Assembly: GCF_032917945.1 (NCBI RefSeq)
Contig: NZ_CP136624.1
Coordinates: 1,984,001-2,048,000 of the forward strand
Length of the DNA stretch: 64,000 bases
Reading direction: 5' to 3'
Source of the DNA: Bradyrhizobium sp. sBnM-33
GTDB taxonomy: Bacteria > Pseudomonadota > Alphaproteobacteria > Rhizobiales > Xanthobacteraceae
Shown: piece after piece, positions 54,321 to 63,562 of the stretch
Layout of the letters: each line of letters starts with the position of its first letter
Numbering within the stretch: the stretch's first letter is position 1
The notes under the pieces: generated by a model
Seen by the model: only the letters and a program-made list of their open reading frames with translations
The model's database searches: none
What the model was told of the DNA's origin: nothing
Made by a program: the position numbers and the translations under genes

Positions 54321-55557
54321 GGTGTGCCGTTTTGTCCGTTTCTTAGCTTCTCGTCCTTTGCGTTCACTACTGTTTCCTCGATGATCGGCAGGGGAACACG
54401 GCCGGACGCTAGGGCCTCAAGCTGGCGTTGGCATCTACCGGATCTGGTAGTAGACACGCGGGTAGTCTGCATGGCGCCCGTAACCAAACGCGTCCAGAGA
54501 CTCGCTCCGGCTTGTGATTTCTTGCATTTGTAGGCGCCGGGACAATGGTTTTGTGCGCTCCTCATGAAAGCGGATTTGGCGCTCGCCGGGCTGCAGGTCG
54601 TCTGCGACTCGAATGTGCAAGAACCAACACGGAGGCGTGTTACCGTTTTCCACGAGGCCGGCGTTGTTTGTATAGCCGCCGAAGGGCAGTCGTTAAGCGC
54701 TCAAACGTGTTGACGCTCTTGGCTATAACGAGAGCTATGGGCGGCGTAACGAGTCGTGGGCGTGCAGAACCATCCACCGGGAGGTCCTTGATCTGCTGAT
54801 GTTCGCAGTCGTCCGCCTTGGTGCACACGAAAACGCGCTCAGAAGCGTTTGCTGTGAACGGCAGGCGACGTCCAGTCTACCCGAAAGGGCGTACCGATAC
54901 GGTTTCCGAACCGGAATTGAATTGCGGATGGCGCCTTCGCTTAGCCTCCACGAGACGCATGCTCGGCAACTCCCTTTCCTAGAGCAGAACCGATGCGAAT
55001 GATGTTGCAGCAAAGCCACTTAGCACTACGGCGAAGCCGGAGCCGGACTGTTATTATCACGCGGATATTCGTGCTAAACTGGAAGACGCTGATGATGAGC
55101 CTTTCCTGCGCGTGTCGCGTTGCGTGATTGATCGCTCGTGGCGATTTTCCCACGAGCGGACTTCGACAACGCGCGGCATAGCAGGTGCGATCCCTGTGCG
55201 GGTAGACGGGTCTAGCGTCCAGGCCGGCTCCGCTCGTCGGTAATATCCATTGGCGTTCACCGTTTCGCATGAGCCTCGATAGGTGAGATCGAAATTCTGT
55301 CCAGGCGAACAAAAGTCTCCTTCTACTGCTGCAGCGAAAAAGGCGGCTTCCTGCTGCGCAGCATACTGTCGGACGCTACAGCGAGATTGTCAGCTTCAAG
55401 ACCATTGTCCACAACCTGACGCATGCACCCGGTACGAAGTAACTGGAGACCCCCCCAATTTCCAAGCGGCACGCTGCTTGCTTCAGTCGCGGTGCTATCA
55501 CCGATGCCAGCTTGAAGGCGCTCGGTTGTGGATCGGGAAAGCGCCACGGAGTGTTTG
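54321..55557. other. Gap upstream of the NRPS, no gene recognised
   Basis: No frame in this 1.2 kb matches a known family. A plus-strand frame near 55004-55243 (DCYYHADIRAKLEDADDEPF) looks natural but has no identity. No RpoN site, tts box or nod box was recognised for the NRPS operon. Confidence 0.35.
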
Positions 55558-56062
55558 ATGCGATCTGGAGTTCGTTTTTGGGGAGCGACAACGACTGCGC
55601 TGGCGGCAAGCGGTGCAGCCAATTCGGCGGACCTTGAGCCAGCAGTACAACTGCCATCGGCCCTGTGGAGCTGGTCCGGAGGATATATTGGCGGGCACGT
55701 AGGCGTTGGTTACGGCCAAAAATCCTTCAATAATCCCTACGGTCCGTCAGTCTATGGCGGCGGCGTCGATACTCCTGTGTTCCTGGCAGGCGGCCAGATC
55801 GGCTACAACTGGCAGAAGAATAGCTGGGTGTTTGGCCTCAAACTCGATGCCAGCGGTGCTGTCTCCAACGGCACAGATACCTGCCTCGCAGCCTCCGGCA
55901 CAGTAATGAGCGCAAACTGCAAGGCAAGTCCAAACGTCTTTGTCCCCGGGGCCGGTCGCCTCGGTTACGCTTTTGGCGCGGAGGGCCACACGCTGGCCTA
56001 CCTCAAGGGAGGCGTGGCTTGGCAAAGCAATCAAGGCGACGGCATCAATAACAACGAGTTTG
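55558..56062 (+). pseudogene. Outer-membrane beta-barrel protein, cut by an IS256 fragment
   Basis: Starts MRSGVRFWGATTTALAASGA (signal peptide, cleavage before ADLEPA), followed by the barrel pattern WSWSGGYIGGHVGVGYGQ, LAGGQIGYNWQKNSWVFGLK and GHTLAYLKGGVAWQ. These are the Omp25/31-type porins of alphaproteobacteria. At about 56062 the sequence changes into IS256, so the last third of the barrel is lost. Confidence 0.8.
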
Positions 56063-56625
56063 GCCGATGTCGGCGACGGCGCGCTCGACGTCTACAAGGC
56101 GCTCGACTTTCCCGGCACACGCCACCAGCGATGCTGGGTGCACAAGACTGTGAACGTCCTGGAGAAGATCCACTCTCTGTGCAGGCCACCATGAAGAAGG
56201 ATTTGCGCAAGGTCTATTGGGCGCGAACCGAGCGTCCGCCGAAGCGGCGATTGACGTCTTCGCCGAGAAGTATTGGGCCAAGTACGGCCGGGCGATCGAA
56301 TGCCTGGTCAACGACCGCGACGCACTGCTGGCCTTCTACGATTTTCTTGCCGAACATTGGGATCACTTGCATACCACCACCAATCTCATCGAGAGCGTAT
56401 TCGCCACGGGGCGATACAGGACCGTGCGGGCGAAGGGCTCCTTGTCGCCAACCAACGCCAGGCCGATCGTGTTCAAGCTGGTGATCGCCGCATCAAGGAC
56501 TTTGGCGGCGGCTCAACGGCACAAATCAGTCGCCGAAGGTCGTCGCAGTTGTCAGTTTCAAGGACGGCATTGCGGGCATCCAAGTGCCGGCAAACCGAGC
56601 GCCTGATCACCTCGTCGCCTAAATC
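56062..56625 (+). pseudogene. IS256-type transposase fragment
   Basis: Reads ADVGDGALDVYKALDFPGTR, then WVHKTVNVLEKI, EKYWAKYGRAIECLVNDRDA and ESVFATGRYRTVRAKGSLSP, spread over two or three frames. The N-terminal third is absent. The right end resembles the IS256 fragment at 7.5-7.8 kb. It interrupts the porin gene. Confidence 0.82.
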
Positions 56626-56671
56626 CCTAATAGCTCAGCTATTGGGCCGATAATTCAATGGAGATTTCTTA

Positions 56672-57064
56672 ATGACTATTGATAATGAGAGGGAAGCCCC
56701 ACCGGCTCTGTCCACCGGTGCGACGCATATGCTCATCGAGCTATGGGGAGCGAAGAACCTCGACGATCCGGCCATTGCGGAAGACGCAATCCGAAAAGCC
56801 GTCCGCGCGGCGAGTGCGACATTACTCCACCTTCACGTTCATAAGTTTTGTCCGGGTCACGGCGTCTCCGCAATAGCCTTGTTGGCTGAATCGCACATTA
56901 CCTTACATACTTGGCCTGAGAGGTCCTACGCGGCCGCTGATGTTTTCGTATGTGGCAACAGCGATCCTGCGAGCGCCGTGCCAGTTCTAGTTGAGGCGTT
57001 TCAGCCCGAACAGTCTGACGTTCGCAGCTTCTGGAGAGGTGTGTCAATCAAGCCGACGCGTTGA
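56672..57064 (+). CDS. speD: S-adenosylmethionine decarboxylase proenzyme
   Basis: A 130-residue SpeD/SpeH-type proenzyme. It cleaves itself before Ser74 (LLAESHITLHTWPE) to form the pyruvoyl cofactor; His75 and Cys94 (VFVCGNS) fit the catalytic set. It makes decarboxylated SAM for spermidine synthesis. The first 15 residues are an extension. The RBS GGAGA lies before the ATG. No speE follows here. Confidence 0.92.
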   Translation: MTIDNEREAPPALSTGATHMLIELWGAKNLDDPAIAEDAIRKAVRAASATLLHLHVHKFCPGHGVSAIALLAESHITLHTWPERSYAAADVFVCGNSDPASAVPVLVEAFQPEQSDVRSFWRGVSIKPTR

Positions 57065-57200
57065 AGCAGATGATCGATCTCATTGGAATAGCCGATCATG
57101 TTTCCGACCGCCCGGGTGAGGTTATCGAGCTCACTGCCGCAATCGAAAAACATCTTGGGCTAACCTCTAGCATGAAGGCTTCACCGCGAGGCTTTCGGGT

Positions 57201-57347
57201 GTGAAAGCTTCACGCAACTTGTTTATGATAACATCTTTGGTGCTCATGGCGGTGGCGGGCATAATTTGGCATCCGCTTTCCGTCAATGGCGTAGTCGAAG
57301 GAGAGGTATTCGCAATGTCAGGACTCGAAGCGTTTAGTATTGCGTAG
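57201..57347 (+). CDS. Small membrane or secreted peptide gene
   Basis: A 48-residue frame with GTG start: KASRNLFMITSLVLMAVAGI, then IWHPLSVNGVVEGEV, ending GLEAFSIA. One hydrophobic segment near the start resembles a signal sequence; an ATG at codon 9 is an alternative. It sits between speD and the J-domain gene. Function unknown. Confidence 0.45.
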   Translation: MKASRNLFMITSLVLMAVAGIIWHPLSVNGVVEGEVFAMSGLEAFSIA

Positions 57348-57359
57348 TCAAAGTCAGCC

Positions 57360-58010
57360 ATGCCGATCGATTCATCAAAATTCTTCGACTCCATTCGCAT
57401 CAAGCCTACCAAGGTGAGTGCGAAGCGCAAGGCGCAGGCGGGTCAGGAGGCCGTCACCTGCGAATGGGCGGGCTGCCAGAACAAGGGCTCGCACAGCGTG
57501 CGGAAGGGGGACGAGAACGCGCGCGAGTACTGGCACTTCTGTCTCGACCATGTCCGTGAGTACAACCAGTCCTACAATTTCTTCCAGGGCATGAATCCGG
57601 AAGCGGTTGCGCGCTACCAGAAGGATGCGCTGACCGGCCATCGCCCGACCTGGAAGATGGGCGCCAACACCAGCGCCAAGCGCGGCAAGGGCAACGTCGA
57701 GGAAGACCTCGGCGGAGCCGCCGATCCCTTCAACGTGTTTGCCGAACTCAACGGCCGCGCCGGCTGGCGGCCTGGCCCCGGCGCGCAGGGCAAGCGCGAG
57801 ACCCGCACGGTGATGAACGCCGAGCGCAAGGCGCTGCAGGTGATGGGGCTCACCGCCGAAGCCACGCTCGGGGACGTCAAGGCCAAGTACAAGGCGCTGG
57901 TGAAGCAGCACCATCCCGACGCCAATGGCGGCGACCGCTCCAGCGAAGACCGCCTGATCGAGATCATCAATGCGTACAACTATCTGAAGACCGTGGTGCG
58001 CGAGGCGTAG
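57360..58010 (+). CDS. J-domain protein
   Basis: A 216-residue protein with a C-terminal J domain: ALQVMGLTAEATLGDVKAKY, then KALVKQHHPDANGG (HPD motif) and ISGAYNYL-like ending IINAYNYLKTV. The N-terminal 130 residues carry CEWAGCQNKG and HFCLDHVREYNQSYNF (possible metal site). It would stimulate DnaK on a specific client. This looks like a core-genome gene rather than an island gene. Confidence 0.9.
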   Translation: MPIDSSKFFDSIRIKPTKVSAKRKAQAGQEAVTCEWAGCQNKGSHSVRKGDENAREYWHFCLDHVREYNQSYNFFQGMNPEAVARYQKDALTGHRPTWKMGANTSAKRGKGNVEEDLGGAADPFNVFAELNGRAGWRPGPGAQGKRETRTVMNAERKALQVMGLTAEATLGDVKAKYKALVKQHHPDANGGDRSSEDRLIEIINAYNYLKTVVREA

Positions 58011-58029
58011 CGCCCCGCGCGTCAGACCC

Positions 58030-58121
58030 GTAGCCCGGATGAAGCGCAAGCGTAATCCGGGCGTCTCTCTCGCAGATAGATTAACCGTTCCCGGACTACG
58101 CTTCGCTCCATCCGGGCTACG
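58030..58121. repeat. REP-like inverted palindrome pair
   Basis: GTAGCCCGGATGAAGCG (58030) and CGCTCCATCCGGGCTAC (58104-58120) belong to two facing copies of a roughly 32-base element (58030-58063 and 58090-58121). Each contains CCCGGA, AAGCG and TCCGGG parts. Dispersed extragenic palindromes of this type are common in bradyrhizobia, often downstream of core genes, as here. Confidence 0.7.
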
Positions 58122-58149
58122 ATGTCATCCGTTAAGAAGCCGATTCAAG

Positions 58150-58275
58150 AGGTGACCGGTCGCTGGGCGGCTGCGATGAGGGCGGTCAGGAAAGGCACCA
58201 AAGAGCCCTCAGCCAAGCGAGGATGCGGCGGAAGTTGTGGCCGATGGCGGAGAGGATGTTCTTCACGGACGACTC
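58150..58275 (-). pseudogene. IS5-type transposase C-terminal scrap
   Basis: The minus strand reads SVKNILSAIGHNFRRILAWL, then RALWC, the end of an IS5-family transposase; a frameshift then gives FLTALIAAAQRPVTS. Only about 40 codons remain. The following 58276-58694 shows no gene. Confidence 0.55.
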
Positions 58276-58694
58276 AATAAATGAGTCGACTAGAAAATGC
58301 ACTTATTCAATGTGCTTCCTCAGTCGGATGAGCGAGTATCGCATCAAGATCACCCATCTTGCCATCCTCAAATCGGAGCGTTGCACGCAAAGCAGACTGC
58401 TTGCGCGCACTGAACGCAGCACGACTGGAAGTACGCACCTGTTAAGTGGGACAATGACGAATTGATACTCTTTGAGATAATCGAATCCATTGCAGATGCG
58501 CATAACTCCACTGGAACGAACCAGTCAGACGCATGAGAAATCCCCAACTTGCCAAGAATGAGGGAACCAATCCGTCCGAAGCTGGCGCGATTTGCCCGCG
58601 GCGTATAGCGCCGACTCTCACTCGTTCGGCGTTGCGGGGCCTCTCGCAGATCGGTCGAACCCTAAAGTAGAGGCAGACCTTCCCCCGATTTAGA

Positions 58695-59087
58695 TTAATG
58701 AAGGTTATCGTAGTCTGACTGCGACCTGGACATCCAATTCAAGAAAAAGAGATCCAGCTCCGGTCGCAGGATTACTGCATGGAGCCGGCCCCAATCGTCA
58801 TTGGTAAGTTCGTCGGGCCACATCTGCGCGCCGTGAAGCACGCAATAGATGCGAACAGTATCACCGTCGACCAGGTAGGCCGCGACATAAGTGTGCGCGG
58901 GATGACCAACTCGCGCGTGCCAGCGACGCGCCCCGGGCCGGCCACTGTCAGGAAAGTCGAGCAGGCGCCGCGCGGCATCGGCAATCTGTTCATCAACATG
59001 AACCGCTGCACGGGGATTCTCGGCTTCGATGTAGCTGAAAATGCCATCGAGATCGGACAGCGCGAATCGCGACCAGACGAGTTCCAC
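58695..59087 (-). CDS. parE: ParE/RelE-type toxin with a scrambled middle
   Basis: Starts MELVWSRFALSDLDGIFSYI, a ParE-family opening, and has ARRLLDFPDSGRPG, then YVAAYLVDGDTVRIYCVLHG. Between these the family segment RVAGTRELVIPRT is in another frame: one G is gained in a GGGG run and one base is lost before TTATG, so the frame is restored with about 14 altered residues. The C-terminus after QMWPDELTND is also longer than usual. Antitoxin gene directly upstream. Activity is doubtful. Confidence 0.75.
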   Translation of the reverse strand: MELVWSRFALSDLDGIFSYIEAENPRAAVHVDEQIADAARRLLDFPDSGRPGARRWHARVGHPAHTYVAAYLVDGDTVRIYCVLHGAQMWPDELTNDDWGRLHAVILRPELDLFFLNWMSRSQSDYDNLH

Positions 59088-59090
59088 CGT

Positions 59091-59219
59091 TCATGCTCCG
59101 CCACTTTTTCGAAGCGCAGCGGTACGGCGTTGCGCGAAATGTGCTTCGACCTCGGAATCATCGAGATCGGGCCGGGTATCCGCCAGTGCCTGGCGCACCT
59201 CCGCACGGATACGTGCCAT
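59091..59219 (-). CDS. Small antitoxin of the ParE-type toxin
   Basis: A 42-residue protein, MARIRAEVRQALADTRPDLD then DSEVEAHFAQRRTAALRKSG, helical, ending three bases before the toxin start. The position and the E/R-rich helix pattern are those of short antitoxins. Its N-terminal DNA-binding part may be missing because the upstream DUF736 frame runs into it. It overlaps the DUF736 frame by 62 bases. Confidence 0.6.
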   Translation of the reverse strand: MARIRAEVRQALADTRPDLDDSEVEAHFAQRRTAALRKSGGA

Positions 59220-59499
59220 CGTCGCCTTCGAAGAGGTTGGCGTAGATGGGCGCGGTGAGGGACGGATCGTCGAGCCTAACCGAGTAGTAGGTGCGGTTGT
59301 CCTTCGAGGTCCGGCGCCAGGCGGCACCGATCTCGACGCCGGAGACGATCACGCGCAGGTCTGGCGCCTTGTCGCTGGTGGAGGCGGGATCGCTGGGGAC
59401 GAGGCGCGCCTTGGCGTTGATCGCAAGCGTCTTGATGATGCCGGTGTAGGTGCGATCGTTGCTGCGGGTGAACGAACCGATCTGGGCCGTGGTTGTCAT
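59158..59499 (-). CDS. DUF736 protein, 3' end replaced
   Basis: MTTTAQIGSFTRSNDRTYTG opens a 113-residue frame; the core RVIVSGVEIGAAWRRTSKDN then SVRLDDPSLTAPIYANLFEG is DUF736, found in conjugative elements of alphaproteobacteria. After EGDDGT the family ends; the last 16 residues belong to the antitoxin region in another frame, so a deletion has joined the two genes. An IS3 remnant abuts its 5' side. Confidence 0.75.
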   Translation of the reverse strand: MTTTAQIGSFTRSNDRTYTGIIKTLAINAKARLVPSDPASTSDKAPDLRVIVSGVEIGAAWRRTSKDNRTYYSVRLDDPSLTAPIYANLFEGDDGTYPCGGAPGTGGYPARSR

Positions 59500-60245
59500 T
59501 CGGCCTGCAATATTGACCCCTAGAACGGCTGATCGCATAACCAACCACACGGCGCAACCACGCGTCGAGAATGACGGCTACATAGACGAAGCCGACTGCG
59601 TTCGCGACGTAGGTAATGTCGACGACCCGCAGTTGGTCGGGCCCATTAACGGTCATGTCCTTCGCACGATTGGGATACATCGGCTGGTCGTGATCGCTAT
59701 CGGTCGTTGCGACATGGTGGCGACAGACCTCGGCTGGAGACCATGCTCGCGCATGAGGTGCTTGATTTTCTTGCGATTGACGATCATCCACCGCTGCCGC
59801 AAGGCCGCGCGCACGCGCCGCCACCCGAAGCATTCGAACTCCTCGCAAATCGCCGCCATCGCTGCGACGATCGCGGTGTCATCGGTCGTCGCCCGCAAGG
59901 CCTCGTAATACGTCGAGCCGGCAATCCCCATCAGCTGGCATCCTTCCGCGATGGAAGGCCCGACGGGCCGACAATCACGGATGTAGGCGCACTTTTCGGC
60001 CGCGGTCTGCTGTTCATAGCGGCAGCTATCCGCGCCTCGTACTGCCCGACCAGGTCGGCCGCGACGGCGGCCTCATCGAGGGCGCCGGCCTCGAACTTCT
60101 GGACCCAAATGCGGATCAGATTACGCGACAGATCGTAGCGGTTCGCCAGACCGTGCAAGGTCTCGCCGGCGAGAAACTCTTGCGCGACCTGACGTTTGAA
60201 CTCCAGGCTGTGAATTCGATGCTTGGCAATGGGCTTCCGTCCTTC
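59500..60245 (-). pseudogene. IS3-family remnant (OrfA and OrfB pieces)
   Basis: OrfA part (60245-59950): HSLEFKRQVAQEFLAGETLH, then GLANRYDLSRNLIRIWVQKF. OrfB part: GIAGSTYYEALRATTDDTAI, FECFGWRRVRAALRQRWMIV and, after a frameshift, RVVDITYVANAVGFVYVAVI with the first catalytic Asp. The element breaks off near 59510 against DUF736, before the DDE ends. It is dead. Confidence 0.8.
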
Positions 60246-60263
60246 AAAAGCCCGGCATAGCGG

Positions 60264-60628
60264 TCAAACCTTAAATTCAACCCTGTCCGGGTCCAGGGGC
60301 CTACTCCAATGAGGGGGCAAGTTTGGGAGCGGATTAACGGCCTGATATCTCCAGGACTGCGCATTCAACTCGTAAAGCCCTGGTTCAAGCTTGACGCGTG
60401 TTGCAGTGAGCATCATCCATTGGTCGTACCCAAAAAATGGGATCATCCTTTCAAGAATTTCGGCTCCGTGAAGTTTGATTTTCCAGGTGAGCGCGTCGTC
60501 GAAGCTGGGCCATGTCGGTGAACGGTGTCCTGGTCGACCGCAATCCTGATCGGAGACCCGTTGATCGAAACCCAGCCGACCAATACGTTTCCGTCCCACT
60601 CCACGCCACTAATTTTCTCGCTCGTCAT
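60264..60628 (-). pseudogene. DUF1488-like gene, single frameshift
   Basis: The first frame opens MTSEKISGVEWDGNVLVGWV and reaches SPIRIAVDQDTVHRH. The second frame continues PSFDDALTWKIKLHGAEILE and MIPFFGYDQWMMLTATRVKL. They join near 60510. Together they make about 110 residues resembling small DUF1488-type proteins. Not certain of the family. Confidence 0.45.
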
Positions 60629-60970
60629 CGTTCAATCTATCTCCAGGTCGGAGTTTCATCGAAAAAACGCTCCGTCAAGTGACTGTCGACGGCCAGAGTC
60701 ATTGAGCATGTGAGTAGCGCCGAACTCGTCCGTGGGCGTGTTCCAACACAGCACTGCCGCTGGCCTCTCAGGACAGTGTTTAAAGCCGGCCACTTGTCGA
60801 CCCAGGATCGATACGAGGCGGTGTGCGTAGAATTTGGGACAAAGAACGTGTGGCATAAACCGCGAATTCGCGTAAGAAAAAACATTTTTGAGTTCAGGCG
60901 AATTGCTTGCGCAAAGTATCGCGCCCGCCAGCACCTTTCGATTTCCAGTGGCATGGAGAAATCCCGCTAG
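60629..60970. other. Short stretch before IS1182, no gene recognised
   Basis: Minus-strand frames (60656-60954) contain natural-looking stretches such as KFYAHRLVSILGRQVAGF but no family match. Confidence 0.3.
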
Positions 60971-62422
60971 GAGCCTGTCCAGTTAGCATCGGGAAGCCGG
61001 TTTTATCCGAATGATAGCGGCTCATGCGGCCCTCGCCAGCTTGACGAGGTTGTGAGCGGTGCAAATCAGGGCCCATTCGGGCTTCACTTTGTCGATGCCG
61101 CGCAGCAGGAATTGCCTGAACCCTCTTGCCTGTTTGATCTGTCCGAACACGGGTTCGACGATCTGCTTGCGCAAGCGGTAGCGACTTCGGTAGCCGGCGC
61201 GCTTGAGCTTGGTGCTCATCTTGGCGATCAGCGAGCCGGCTCTTGAAGGCTTTTCCGCGGTGGCGGACTTGGTGCCGTGCTTCTGCCGTCCGGTGGCGAT
61301 GTAGCCCTCAATGCGCCGCCGTTTGATCGTGCGAAGATTGGCGTCGGAGCAGTAGCCGGCGTCGGCCGATACTTCGTCGGGATTGGTCCCCAGATTGGCC
61401 CTGATCCCGTCGAGCAACGGCGCCAGTTGCGCCTGATCGCTGGAGGAACTGGTCAGCGTCTGCGCCACGATGATCTGATGGGCACCATCGACCGCGGCCT
61501 GGGCGTTGTAGCCCTGGATGTAACCGTCCTTGGTCTTCAGGATGCGGCTTTCCGGGTCGGTGAAATTGCGTTGCGCCTTGCCGTCGGGCTCCGTGTTCGG
61601 CGGCGCGGACGTCTTGCCGTTCTTTTTACCGCCTTCGGCGATGCGGCGCTCCTCGGCCTCGGCCCGCGCCTTGCGTTCCGCCTCGGCTGCGGCCTTGGCT
61701 TCGGCCTCCAGCGCGGCCTTGGCCTCGCGGATCTTCTCAAGCCGCTTCTGCTTGTCGGCCACCCAATCGGGCATCTCGTCGCCGCGCTGGTCGCCGTAGA
61801 GCTTATCCTCCTGCGCATCGGCGGCCTCCGCCGCCTTGAGCCAGCGGTCGACCTCCGCTGCAAGCTCCGCTTCCCGCTTCTTCATCCGATCGTAGCTCAT
61901 CGCCTTGTGCTTGGACGCGTTCGCCTTTATCTTGGTGCCGTCGAGCGCCACGTGCCCGAGCTTCACCAACCCGGCCTTCTCGGCCAGCTTCAACACCTGC
62001 ACGAACAGGTCGGCCAGCGCCTTCAGGTGCCGCCGCCGGAACTCCGAGATCGTGCGGAAGTCCGCCGCATCGCCGGCCACGATCATCATGAAATCCGCCC
62101 GCTCCACCGCCGCCCTGGCGATCCGCCGCGACGAGTAGATGCCGCTCGCGTAGCCGTGCAGAAGCAGCGCCGTCATCATCCGCGGATCAAACGGCGGCTG
62201 ACCCAGCCCGCTCCGGTAGCTGCCTAGGATCGCCGATAGATCAAGGCTTTCCTTGACCAGCGACACGATCAACCGCGAAACGTGGTCCTGCGGCACATAG
62301 TCCTGCACGCTCGGCGGCAGAAGCTGGACCTCGTCGATCTTCCAGGGGCGAAATTCCTTGCTCATGGCCACGCAAGGAATCAGACTCGCACCCTCTTGAC
62401 CAGTCACTACTCAGACAGGCTC
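60971..62422 (-). mobile_element. Complete IS1182-family element
   Basis: Both ends carry GAGCCTGTC (60971; and inverted ending at 62422), and both sides have CTAG (60967-60970; 62423-62426) as target duplication. Length 1452 bp. It contains one intact transposase. The insertion appears recent because repeats, duplications and gene are all whole. Confidence 0.9.
61022..62365 (-). CDS. IS1182-family transposase
   Basis: About 447 residues from the ATG at 62365 (MSKEFRPWKIDEVQLLPPSV); a GTG at 62407 would add 14 residues. N-terminal domain PPFDPRMMTALLLHGYASGI, a catalytic LVKLGHVALDGTKIKANASK, an inserted coiled coil rich in AKAALEAEAK and a C-terminal DDE part with VSADAGYCSDAN and IVEPVFGQIKQARGF. 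Intact. Confidence 0.95.
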   Translation of the reverse strand: MSKEFRPWKIDEVQLLPPSVQDYVPQDHVSRLIVSLVKESLDLSAILGSYRSGLGQPPFDPRMMTALLLHGYASGIYSSRRIARAAVERADFMMIVAGDAADFRTISEFRRRHLKALADLFVQVLKLAEKAGLVKLGHVALDGTKIKANASKHKAMSYDRMKKREAELAAEVDRWLKAAEAADAQEDKLYGDQRGDEMPDWVADKQKRLEKIREAKAALEAEAKAAAEAERKARAEAEERRIAEGGKKNGKTSAPPNTEPDGKAQRNFTDPESRILKTKDGYIQGYNAQAAVDGAHQIIVAQTLTSSSSDQAQLAPLLDGIRANLGTNPDEVSADAGYCSDANLRTIKRRRIEGYIATGRQKHGTKSATAEKPSRAGSLIAKMSTKLKRAGYRSRYRLRKQIVEPVFGQIKQARGFRQFLLRGIDKVKPEWALICTAHNLVKLARAA

Positions 62423-62729
62423 CTAGCGCCAAGGCGCTGGAGCGAGCTTCCGTTTCCCACTTGCGGACGTTTGCCGACGCGTAGACAGTCTTCAGGTCGT
62501 CGTCCGTGAAATATCCCGAAGCGATTGAATGGCAATAGAAATGGCAGGAATTCCTGCGATTGGATTTGCCGGAAATTGGGGCTCCGGGGTCGATTTTCTT
62601 GCGAATTGAGGTTGGGGATTGAACGAAGCCGCTGGCGCGGCATTTGAGGAGAGGTAGCAACGGTCGTCGCCTCCTGTCTGAGAGGATCGAGGGTTTTCAG
62701 AGCCCAACCCTTCAGACAGGAGGTTTCCG
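62423..62729. other. Stretch between IS1182 and the integrase
   Basis: No gene recognised. It ends with the SD-masking hairpin at 62670-62723. Confidence 0.4.
62670..62723 (+). promoter_or_regulatory. Inverted repeat that includes the integrase ribosome site
   Basis: CCTCCTGTCTGA (62670-62681) pairs perfectly with TCAGACAGGAGG (62712-62723); the loop is 30 bases. The right arm holds the AGGAGG Shine-Dalgarno of the gene starting at 62730, so folding would hide it. It could instead be an element end. Confidence 0.5.
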
Positions 62730-63560
62730 ATGGCCCAGGTGAGCCCTCTCCGCCGACGCATGATCGAGGACATGACGGTCCGCAATTTGTCGCCGGCGAC
62801 GCAGGGATCGTATCTCAACGCGGTATCGAAGTTCAGCCGGTATTTTGGTCGATCCCCCGATCATCTGGGCTTGGGGGATGTTCATGCGTTCCAGGTTCAT
62901 CTGGTGGCGACGGGGATATCATGGCCGGCACTTAACCAGATCGTCTGTGCGTTGCGGTTTTTCTACGGCGTGACGTTAGGCCACAGCACGATCCCAGAGC
63001 GCATCGCCTATGCGCGGGAGCCTCGCAAACTGCCGGTCGTACTGAAAGTGCCGACGAGGTGGTGAGCTTTCTGGAGGCGGTCCCGAGCCTAAAGAGCCGC
63101 ATAGCGTTGACGACAGTCTATGCCACCGGACTACGCGTGTCGGAGGTGGTTTTCCTCGCGGATATCGACAGCCAGCGGATGGTGATCCGGGTCGAACAAG
63201 GCAAAGGCGGCCGGGACCATTACTTGATGCTCTCGCCGCAGCTTCTGAAGATTCTAAGGGCCTATTGGCGGCTAACCCGACCGACACGCTGGCTATTTCC
63301 CGGCCGCGACAGTGAGTGGCCGCTTGATGCGACCGTGCTGCACGCGGCGTGCCGCTCGGCTCACATTGCAGCCGGTCTGAACAAGCGCGTTTGCACACAC
63401 TACGGCACAGTTTTGCGACCCATCTTCTGGAGAACGGCGCCGACATTCGTGTCATCCAGGTTCTGCTTGGCCATGCCAGCCTGCAGAGCACGGCGCGCTA
63501 CGCCCAGGTTGCCACCAAAACCATCAGCCAGACCTCGAGTCCGCTTGACCGGCTGCGATT
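62730..63560 (+). pseudogene. Tyrosine recombinase, frameshifted twice
   Basis: The N-terminal SAM-like domain MAQVSPLRRRMIEDMTVRNL, then LSPATQGSYLNAVSKFSRYF ends in a frameshift near 63055. The catalytic part continues SADEVVSFLEAVPSLKSRIA and TVYATGLRVSEV (first Arg). A second shift near 63390 leads to [16 protein letters not shown] (His-x-x-Arg) and [16 protein letters not shown] (Tyr). All catalytic residues exist but in three frames. This is the integrase type found with IS91 elements. Confidence 0.82.
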
Positions 63561-63562
63561 GG

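Noticed and set aside
61277..62227. 316-codon plus-strand frame
   Set aside because: Antisense shadow of the intact IS1182 transposase.
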